From the NCBI RefSeq assembly GCF_000003605.2, contig NW_003138345.1, positions 52,378 to 116,377 of the forward strand: a stretch of 64,000 nt of DNA. Direction: 5' to 3'. How positions within the stretch are numbered: the stretch's first letter is position 1; every line of letters starts with the position of its first letter. The notes beneath the pieces were generated by a model that made no database searches, had not been told where the DNA came from, and saw only the letters and a program-made list of their open reading frames with translations. The position numbers and the translations under genes are program-made. This document shows positions 41,901 to 53,900 of the stretch, in pieces. The DNA is from Saccoglossus kowalevskii (lineage: Eukaryota; Hemichordata; Enteropneusta; Harrimaniidae).

Positions 41901-44900
41901 TTCGGATGGTAGACTCATTGGAGTCTGGTGGAGGCACAAGAAATGCCCAGTCTTCTTTCTGCTGTTGAAACAACTGCGCACATGCTGGAATCCAACTAGA
42001 GAAAGAGATGGAAAATATAATTTATACTATATTTTAAATCAGAAAAAAACATATAAGGCCTCAAGCTATCAATATATAGGTGAGAGATTTACGAGAAAGA
42101 TTCGTGATATTCACCTTGTTTTCAGTGTAGCATGTGCTTCCCTGCAGTGCCGCTTTACCAGCTCTTCAAACTCTGCTGGCAACAGGGGTAGCTCGGCTGC
42201 CATGAGGTCCTCTAAACGGACAAACCTCAGACTGCCAAATCTGCGAAAAACAATATAAACTCATCAGACATTTTAAACTTGTGTTCATTGTTGCCAATGT
42301 TTTTAGAAAAAAATCTATTGCATAGAAATATGAAATTTAAAATAGATCTGCATAATCTAAATATTAGACAAATCAGCACATTTTAAGAATTTGATTCAAA
42401 TGACACAAACCACAAAAATAAACTACGGATCAAATGTATATACCAACCTGTTGTGCCATAAATTCTGTAATTCTAACATAATAGGATTTGTAATAAATAA
42501 ATGGGTCTCATTCAATCCTTTGGACTCTGCATAGCTCTGATGCCATGGTACTGGAGCGCGGATCGTCCTCCATGGAAATGATCGTGGAATCCAGTCAATG
42601 TGTAGTCTTTTTTTCTCATTGGCATCCTTCAGAATATAGTCAACTACACAGATACAAAATAAAACAATATGAAAATAATTTTTCTATGTTTTGCATGAAA
42701 GTATCAGATGAAAAGTATAATAAGAAGGTTATCACAAAAAAACCCACTATAGTTCTTGTACATGTAATAAACACGCAATTTTGACACCTGCAATGATAGT
42801 ATCAAAAAACATCGACTACTGATCAAAATGAACTCACCTATTGATTTTCTAAGACTGAAATCAAAGTCACTGTCGATTTCACTGACTAGATCTTTCCTCA
42901 TCCCCTCCAGTTCAGGGTTATCTTTGATCTTGTGAGGTAATCTGCTGCGTACATGTTCCATGAGGTCCCGTGGTTGCGGCGCCAGCATGTCGTTGTGGAT
43001 GCCCTTTGTAATGTAGTAGTGGTAACGCTGTGTTTAAACAAACAACAAATAAAATCAGAACATTATAGATATGAAAATTAATTTTTAGTCTTTCCCAAAA
43101 CAATTGCCTGATGGTCAAAATAAGTGAAATTTTAATGATCATACATAGAAATTGTTTATGTGCTCTATTATTACGTCTAATAAGAGTAAATATGGTACAT
43201 ACATGTAGTTTATGGATAAACAAGTCTTTCTTTGCAGTTTCAAGTTCCAATTTTGTTTCATTATTTTAAAAGTGATTTGATATTGAAATGAATTACAGAC
43301 GAAATGAATTTGAAATGTAATAAATCGGTTATAATAAGTCATGCCATCTTGTGTCAAACTACTTATGTGATGTACACATGTGAAAAGAAGGTCTCTCAGA
43401 TTGTCAGTATTGCTTTAACAAACAATTTCTATGGGAAAAAGGTATTGCTGTTGGTGATAAAATATTTCTCGCACAAACTGAACCCAGACATGTGAATTAA
43501 AGGTATTGATACAATAGATTTTAAAAACAAGTTTTCTACAGATAATGGTGATACATAGGAATGAGGCAAAATGCTGTGCTCGCTTTTTCCAACAATTCTC
43601 AATTATTATATCCAAGGGACCAAAAACATCATGCATAAATAAACAAAATAAAAACAGATTCAAACCATACTAGGAAAACAAAAAATGGGTACTTTGGTAT
43701 TGGGTACATGGGACCAATCACAAAATACCTGTCGTCTTAAATACAGTAGTTTACCATGGTGAATTCCTATACAAGTACACATGGTACAAGTACAATGATG
43801 AATCTATATAAACATGACACGGCCGATATTAGTAATATGCAAATATTATGCTATAAAAAGGTTAGTATAAAGGGTACTTATTTCCTTGCACTTCTAATAG
43901 AGCAAATACAGTACAATTTGTGAACATGAGTACAAAATATTTCTACAGTTATACATCTCTACAGTTACGAATGGATACAAAATTTTTTTACCATAATATT
44001 TCATATGTATTTACTCACAAAAACATATTTAGTTTCACTCTACCCACCCTCCAGCCTTTCAGATTTGTACAAATGCCAAATCGCCATCTGAACATGTGCA
44101 AATCCCATGGAATATCACAGTATGTTATGTTACCTCTATATCTCTTTCATTGGGATCTCCAAGCACTTCTGCTTCTTTTTTCTCACAGTCTAAAATAATA
44201 TCCATCTGCTCCACGGGAGTCATTGGACGACTTGGTGGTAACTCCTGTCTCCAACTCAAATCGATATCAGCTCTAAGAGTATAAGAAAAAATTAAAAAAT
44301 CAAAATGGCTTTTAAAAAAATCAATTCAAATTAGTACAAAATGTTGTCACATGTTGTTATTAGCACATAAAAAAATCACTGGGTGCCATTTTATTGAGTG
44401 CCATATTGCAACACTGATATGGTTATATTAATGAGGTATTGAACTCATAATGATCAGTGATGCATCAAAAGGAATTGTTAACAGCTGTTCAAATAGTCCC
44501 ACTTAATGTAACCAAAACCAACACACTGCAAAACTGACATTACTCACCCATTATGTTGTTTTGCTCCTCTCCCACCAACAAAAGTTTTTGCTCTCTGTCC
44601 CATCCCCGGCATTCTAGGCTGTGCAGGTATCCCATTAGATGGATGGCTACCATTGGTAAAAGTCCCATTAACGCCATTACGCGGTGAAAGCTTGGACGGT
44701 GGCGGTGAATTTGGCGATCGTTTAGATGCTAGTTAAGTTAAGGATTCTTGTGCGCAAATCGTGATAAATGTTGAATGCATGCTTTTTATTTAAAACTCAC
44801 GCAGCTAACATTTCTATTCAAAGTAGAGCAAAGCTGATTTATTCATCATATTTTTTCAGGTTTTTACAGGATTCATCTATGCGTTCATTTCTGGAAACAG

Positions 44901-47900
44901 TATTTACTTACAACATCTTTACAAACGTTCAGCTCATGAATACACAGGAAATTGAGCATTTTCCCCAAAAAGTTAAATATTTAAAAAAGGGCTATAAGTT
45001 TTGTCATGTGATTTATTGCTAAATGCATCCCAGAAATAAAAATTATACCCTGACGGAAATTAAAAGGAAAGGAATGTAACAGATTATTCAAATGAGCATC
45101 TCATGCTTGCATATATTATTAGACATGTATTGTATATGCACAAATGTAATAATTAAATTGAACTACTTTCATATTTTTACACTGACTGTGTATTTATTGT
45201 CAATATTCTAGGTAGTAATATATATTACGGCTTGATTTCCATACACAAATTTCAGTTTATTTCATTTATAATTATACGTTTCAATAACTTATCAAGCATC
45301 TTCAATTATAGCATTATTCAGAAGCGGAATCTATTTTTAACTTGCATTACGATGCATTTGCCGAGTTTACAGTCTTAATTATAATTTCTTTGCAATTTAT
45401 TCGTACAAGTGCTGAATAAAAAGTAATTCCCCAGTTAAAAATCATCTATGAAGAAAAGAAATCAATGAATACATTTCTCAGAAGCTCATTAGTTTTTATT
45501 CTTCTGCAAAATTTTAACTTAATTTTAAAATCTTTGAAAGACTATTGATTAATTAAATAAAGAGGAAAATACCCATAATGCATTCAATGAATTGATGTAC
45601 AGATTTACAACACACTGAAAATGGGGACAGTAAATCATGTACTATTCAGCTAATTGGATATTATGCCATGGCTGAGCCAATCAAACTATACAGCGAAAAA
45701 TATACAAGAATTTATGCAATACCAGTATGGTTACAATTAGTACAAAGGATACGTGAGTGAGATCGTTTCCTAGAGATGGCAGGCTGTGTCTGCGCCCTGG
45801 TTAGACCGGGTCTCAGTAAACTCCTTATCTTTAAGTCGCTGGCTGTTGGCGTGTAATTGTTAGCAATGGATTCACTCGGAGTACGGTGGTACTTCTGTTC
45901 TTTGAAAGGTGCTGCTAGCGTCCATGATGTACCTTTCATAATCGGCGGGTGCTCACTATTGCGGAGAACGATCTAAAAATTGGAAAAGATAAATAAAAAG
46001 AATGAATTAAGATGCGAGTAATATTAGGATTTAATGAATTCGTTTTGTAATAAAAAATGTTGAATAAATACATACAGGGGTAATATATTTTTAAAACAGA
46101 ATAACAGTGATTAAAATCTCAAGATGTATGCAGTGTATGTTAAATGACCCCCTGGGATATTCTGTATAAACACAAATTATTTTATATTTCCATCTATGTA
46201 GTCAGCATGGTTGCACTGCTTCTACTAATTCCCTATCACAAAAAATTACATTTCACAAGGGCATCTTAAATTATAATCTAATCTTTCACGTTTAGACATT
46301 TTCGTTGGCAAAACTACAATGTTGCAAGAACTACTGTATTTGATCTCTCATTTACATATAAAGTGTGTGTGCATTAAAAATTACATCCAGATTTAGAGCA
46401 GGAAGGCAAGCGTTAAAGACAACAAGAACAAAAAAACAATTTCTAGTGATCATATCAGAAAAAATCTTATTCATAATAACTGCAGGCACACCAACAGCTG
46501 TGTTACAGTGTAATGTAATATATTTCACATCATCAGTGTCACCAGTGTCAGCCCTGCATACAGACAATTAATTCCTGTGTCTGGCCGCTGCTCCAGACTT
46601 TTTAATCAGGCTAATGTCTCGGCACATTTCGCATATTTGCACAAATTTCATTCCACTCAGCAGTACATGACTTTAACCTGTTGATCTTTTATTCCATGGC
46701 AAGTCTGTATCGGTGAACTGTACTGTAGGTGTGCAAATAGACATCATTATTGATTACAACTAGTCTGGTTAAAAAACAGGAGACAAAGTAAGCCTGACCT
46801 CGGTGAATTATCGCAGTGTGGTATATGGTTACCAGGTAACAATACTTGGTGACAATAGCCACACAGTCTATATAGACAGTGACAAGAATGACTTTATAGC
46901 AAACTGGCATTTAAAAGAACTGAATAACAAGTCTTTGTGCTGAATAAAGGCAACTCGGATAACACTGTCGTAGCTGTGATAAGGCCAAGTATACATGATA
47001 CATGCGTGCACCTACCCAATTACAATCAAGTTTAAAGATTCTCATTGTTTTTTTCATGTCACAACGCTCCTTCAGAAACAAATTAAATTGAATTATTGAA
47101 GTCAACTTTCTAATAGAAGCCATGTGTAATTTACCAGTTAACTGTCAATTTTGTGTGCCACGTAATTTCAAATATTTCTGCTTTTATTCATAGGTTTGAT
47201 TCAAAAATGAAAAAAAATCATACAATCTGCCTAATAGTATAATTAATCAGCCACTGAATTTGCATTTTATATAAATATATATATATGCTAACAGTGCTAA
47301 TCAACTAAAAAAAAATTACTATATTTTGAGTGGCAATCTATTACATGTAATTTTAGAGTGGATCAGTACTCAGAAGCACAGACAATCAAGCTTACATCAA
47401 TCACTATATCGCCTCAAAACAACATGCTTCATTTAGATGCATAAACATCAAGTGAAGATGGCTTTTTACTACAAAAACCTAAGATATTCGGTGACAAGCA
47501 ACATCTTACATCTCTCTCATACGTTAACTAGGGCTAATGCATCAGCACTCTAGCGCAATTAAAGTCCTCAACTGTTGAATACGTTCCAATACACATAGCA
47601 GCATTGTGTGCAGTTGCCATAGCACCCGCCCACTGTATAACGGTCAGTGAAAACTGAAAAACTTCAATATACAGGCTGCTGGGATACGCAAGCATGATTC
47701 TATTTCCGGACAAAAAAAAGAGAAATATCTGTGTTTCCAGCTCTACAATAGATGAATAGTTAATGAATTCATAAGCACAGACATATTTCTTATTTAAATG
47801 TTATTTGATGCTCAAAAGTGCATGTTCATATAAATTAACTATTTGGAGAAAATCTAAACTAAGATAAGAAAAATTACATTGTAAATTTTCAGATGTCATT

Positions 47901-50900
47901 TTTCTTTCAAAATAATACAATATTTAGTTATATGTAAAATTGAGTAGATGTTCATGAATTATGTAAATATAAATGAAAGCATTATATACATATACAGTTA
48001 CAATAATTGAGCTCTATTATAGAAATGAATCACAGAAAAACATCATGGCATTTGCATTAACAGCTGTCACCGTCAGCTTTATACCGTTAGCAATAGCATC
48101 CATGCCAATAAATTTCTAAACAAATAAAGAAATGAGTTTTATATAAATTCTTGCTGTAAGAAACCTACCCCTGCTTGCCTATTACATAATATGATTGATC
48201 AGTCTCCCAAACACACGCACTCACAAATCACAGCAAAACTATAAAGTCCATAATACTAGCATATCAATATTGCAACACAAATCAATAAACATCATATAAT
48301 ATTCAATGTCCATGTTATTGTGCGTTTTTTATAGTTAATTTATTTTTCATAGCTGACTGGAAGAAAATTTGTTTGTATGCCGTAAGCTGTTCAATGCTTT
48401 GTTTGAAATTGATGGATTTTCTCAATAAAGACAACATATTGTCAACAGTTCCTTTTGAAACATATAAAATATTTCCTCTATCATTAACATGCATAATTTA
48501 TAATTAATATGCATGATTTATAATCAATATGTAATAATTTATCATGAGGTGACTAGTATATCAAAATATTCATGCTACGAATGAATAAGTAATAAGGTAA
48601 TTGAGTCATATGTATTAAAAGAAAAAATACAGCGGTCACCAGTCTTCCCTCTAAAACTTCCTGGTGAGAAGAAATTGGACAATTTGAAAAATATTCTTTT
48701 AAATATAATGTACTTTGGTATGGACCGAACATCTGCCACAAAAATCAAATGATTAAATTTCAAACTTGAATCTCTTCTTTTTATAGTTGTTGAAATGTTG
48801 AACATTGAGAAGGGAATATTATGTTAAAATACATATACCCCCGTATTCCAGCAAAAGTCACCACCATCAAATGTGTTTACATGTACTAAGTAGCAGATTA
48901 TTAAGCATGGAAATACCCAAAAAATCACTTTCGAGTTTGTTGAATCTCCTGCCATGTTTTGACGCAACTTTGACCTTTGTTGGTTCAGTTTTTTCATTTG
49001 ATTTCACAATTACCGCAGAATCATGCATTGAACATGGTCTATTCTAATGCAAAAAAGATGCATGCTCAGTACAGGCTATGCCGAAATATTGCACATGGAC
49101 ATTCTTAAATACATATCAATCACAACTATATTTATGAAGTCATTGTGTAAGGTCAATCAATATTGACTAAATCTATTGACTGATTAGGAAAACTATTGTG
49201 TCAAAGTCTAGTGATATGACCTATGACAATACCAACACACTCGCATATTTCCATAACAAACTTGGAAATTAACTATGAAACAGTCAAGTAAAAATATCAT
49301 GTCATAGTAACCTTTGACCCATCTACCTTAGCAACCAACAACAATATCATTGCCAGTAACTAGGTAGTCAAAGATAAGGTCTGTTTACGTTTCAGGTACA
49401 TAGATGTAGAGGTAAACTGACGAACTGAATCATAAATGCAATGCTGATAAAAGTTTAACGCTACACACCCAATCACAATGAATGTCATTAAAAGACGTTA
49501 ATGTCCTCTGATCATTCAAATTATCTTGGTCACACAAATAAAGACACAAAGCTTACGTCAGAGATTTTGTATTTACTTCCAAATGAGTCAGCGATATAAA
49601 ACGTAGATTAAAATCATTTTTCATTTCATCTAAACAAGCTATGCGTTTTATAGATGCTATATTTGTTGCATGCAACACGACGTGCCGCAATTTTCATTTG
49701 GAAATACATGTACTCGTGTCTAAAATTATTACCCTTAATAATATATGCATATGTAGCAATGCATTTCAGAGCAAGATGTACATGGCGTTGACAACCAATC
49801 TAATTAATAGATGACAAGTCCAATTCACAAGATTAAAGCCAGGGAAGGAAACACTTTAAACAGATGGTATCTGCTTAGATTTGAAAAATAAATTAAATAG
49901 ACACAGATACAATCTTGTCTCGACTAACCAACACAAAGAGCGAAAAATATGAGACATTAAAAATGAATGCAATTTCTAGAGATAACCTAATTAGTAAAAA
50001 AAAAAATTGTCAATACACAGAAACGCCATGAATGCAGATTATCGACAGACTTTGAATTCCCATGGCAACAGACATACAGACTGAGTGCATAATATTGCCA
50101 CCCAGGAAAATGTGTCACTTATAAAATTGTTTTCCTATTTTTTATGTGGTTAATTTGCATGACATTGCCATAACGACAGAGTAGAACAAATTACATTTTC
50201 TTCCGTGTCGTTGACTACCTCTCTTTCATCGGCTTTTGAATTCATTTCAGGCGTAATTATCAAATGACAAGCAGTGATTTGTCCAATTACAAAAAAAAAA
50301 TAACATTTTGACAATTATATAAATATATTCATTATAATAATCGCAATTGAAAAACCAATTATCGTCATTAGTAGTAGTGCAGGAATCACTTCGCAATTTG
50401 ATTCATTTGTCATGAGTATAAGTTCAATGTATCTGCCACTTCACATCCCCCCCACCACCCCCACCACCACCCCCACCACCACCACCACCACCACCACCAC
50501 CACCACCACCATCAACCCGATTCCAGTGCATCAAACCATACAACTATTCATATTCATAATATATGTTTCATATCGTCTGACCGATATACATAAATTATTT
50601 GCATACAAAGCTCTATTTTCTAGGCATTTACATTTCTCCTACAGCATACCATAAGCTTCAGATACTGACCCAAGCCTTTTGGGGTATTGTATAAAAAAAC
50701 TAGGGTCAGTTGACAGTGCTGTCTAGGTGAGATGAACAAACATTACTATACTGGTATGTCTTGAACGTCAAATTCCAATACCTGACAACAGTCACTGATG
50801 AGATACAGTACTATATACATGTAGATCGCACGTCTACCATTTTTTTGGGGGGCTATTAACATCCATGTTATTAATGCTGTTGAGATTGGCGTGGGTTATC

Positions 50901-53900
50901 CCACAAAAATATACTTACATGTAAACATTTTGACAAAAAAAAAAATAATGAAAACAGCCTGGGAGCAAAAAATGGCTGTCCTGAATGCAGTAATCCAAGT
51001 GATTAGGGGAGCTGTGCTATTAAAATCTCTTGTAAATAGTATGGATTCAGAGAGCAATAATTAGCCCTTCTGGGTCGAGATTTTGTGGGTGATAGGCGAG
51101 TGAAGTGATCACTAACCTTAGCAAGTAAAGTCTGGTATGTGTGTACCTGGTTACACAAGAATCAATTTTATATTATTATGACAGCTAATTAAATGAATTC
51201 TCAAATGCAATTACAAATGTATACTTGTATCATATTTTATAACATTCCCAAGTGATAAACAAAATTTAATGTGATTTGAAAAAAACACACACTTTTCATT
51301 GCAATGAAAATGACAAGTATAATCTCAACTATACGCATTCAAGTACATGATAACGTCATGTTCAAGAGCAATACACGATATTATCAAGATTAATTGGATG
51401 TATATATGAAGTTAAATTCTCAACCATCTCAACTTCCCAGGAAGCATATCTATAAAAATCGAAAGCATGTAATTGTAATTTTATTTTTCCCAAATATTAA
51501 ATCAGATAACTTATAAGATCATAAACAGATTAACGTTCTGATTATATTGACTCCAAGCAGCTTAGTTAGACCTATGCAAATGTTGTCGCCCATCTCATTA
51601 ACGTAGTCTCATAACTACTGATCATCATCAATAATAATAGCACTAGACTACAACCCCCCTTCAGGGCACAATTACTGCAATGATTGAAACTCAGTATTCA
51701 AGTTCAAAATGTCCTTAGGGGCTGTGAGGGGAAATAGTGCAGTATGCATTATCACCGATAATCAACAACATTTACGTGTTAACGTCACACAAGTGTATGT
51801 GTTTAGCATGAGCTATAGAAATCCTGATTTACACCTATTTTGTTAATAATTTCTTTTTTGTTCTACGAATCTCATGACACTGACAATGGCAAATGTATTG
51901 TTGTAGAAATACCATAGAGCAGTCTGAATAGACATGTCAGTGGCCCTGTGGAATGTACAATAGTGAACATACAATGGTTTGAAGACTTTACCCAGGTGAT
52001 CGCCAAGGTAGTAAACCTGGCAGTCTGAGTAAAGCGGCTATTGTATGAATAAGAGACACATCAGAATAAATTAATGTACTTTAATATAATAATTTAATAT
52101 AAATTAATGATATAAAGACCAAATAGATGCTTTCAGTTAATTTTTTCAGAGAAATAATATTTGCCTCAAAACATCAACAACATTTTATATATTGCATGTA
52201 CATGGGCAGGTTTTTTATGCAAATTAACTAAAAAATTAAATTAAATTTTTCTGAAATACCAAAAATCCTGTCATAGGATTTACAATTCAGTTCACCATTG
52301 GCAGCTACATGTATGCAAATACATAAACATAGAAATTGACATCTGACAATGTATTGACAGATTTTAAAGGGTCTTGAATTGGATTCGCTTCAGACATTTG
52401 AAATGAAATCAGTGAACCATGACAACAGCTTTAAACATTGTCAATTTTCCCTCTAGAAATAGACAACTAGGGCAGACATTGTATTTGTTAATTAAGTTTT
52501 TTAATTTATTCATTCGGCAACATTATATATGTACAAAACACACTAATTAGCCTTGGATTAAGATACAGCCCACAAAAGTCATTATGCGGGTATGAAAAGC
52601 AGAAAATGTTAGAACGACTAGAATGATTCTTTTTATTTCTTCTCAAATTCAGTGAGTGATTGAGAACCCTATGAAGGCAAAGACGTGGTACTAGCTTACC
52701 CACAGCACGCAGATAACAAGGTCTCCAATCAGGTTCAAATGCAATAAAGCATTATTGTGTTCAAATTAGTATTGAAGCAGTTAAGTTTATTTCATTATGA
52801 TATTGATTTCTACAAAAAAATTGCATCGGTACTGTAAGATTTTCTTAAATGCAAACTATGATCTGCATAATCGAATAAAATGATTTACATCGCTGTACGA
52901 CTGCGGCGTGACTACTTGGTGATCATGGCGAGATCATGCACCCTTCTGCATCTCCTAAGCAACGTCATTTAGCGTTCACACTGATGGTGTGACATTCATT
53001 TTTTTATTCGTTTAGAGTCGTTTTATAGTGTTGTGCATAAACATGACTTCTTGAAAAAAAGGTGTGTGGATTGCATTCACGGTCGGCTGTACTGGAATGC
53101 ATTTGATTGCTAAGATTATGGATGCACATCATGGTACCATGGTAACGGCCAATGTTAGGGTCAGTAATTTGAAGTTTTACATATGGATGAAGGCAATACT
53201 GATTGACTCTTTGAATGAGTCATGACCATCATCTAATGTGACTCCACTAATTATATCTTGTTTTAATTATGAATAATGTCCATGAAAAAAATACATACCA
53301 TATTTGTTTTATCCAATAAAAGTGCATACAATGAGCAATAAATTCTTTCTTTTTATTGTATGCTGGATCTTAAAATACAGTGTGTATGATTTGTTACTAA
53401 TAGAGAAAATACAACATTTTGGTTTGTTCCAGCTATTTTGTGTATGTGGACAGCAGTAAGGGCAATAATAATAATGGAAAACCTCGAGGCCATTTCACGC
53501 AGCAATAAAACAAATCCTTGCACAATATGAACATTTTCTGGCCTCAGATGAGGTGCTTCTAGTTGTGAAACTGTATTATAAATAGGGAAAAATAGATTTA
53601 ATAATTAAAGTTATACTGGACTTGTCTAAGCTCTATTCAAAAAAAAAAAACTCAATAGCATAGACTGATGAAAATCTTAATCTTTGGAGTAATAAAAGAA
53701 ATTCTACAATCGTCATTGAATTAAGGAGAATTAAATTCAGGCTGACAACCGAAGAATTTATAAAGAACAAGCAATGTAACTGTAGTATGCAGTGTGAAAC
53801 CAACTCCAATCACTAAACCAAAAACATGTGAAGAGTTCAATACTTCTGTAGGGAAGCAGTCTTGTCAGAGTTTACTTAAATTATTAAGAACAGTATATAA

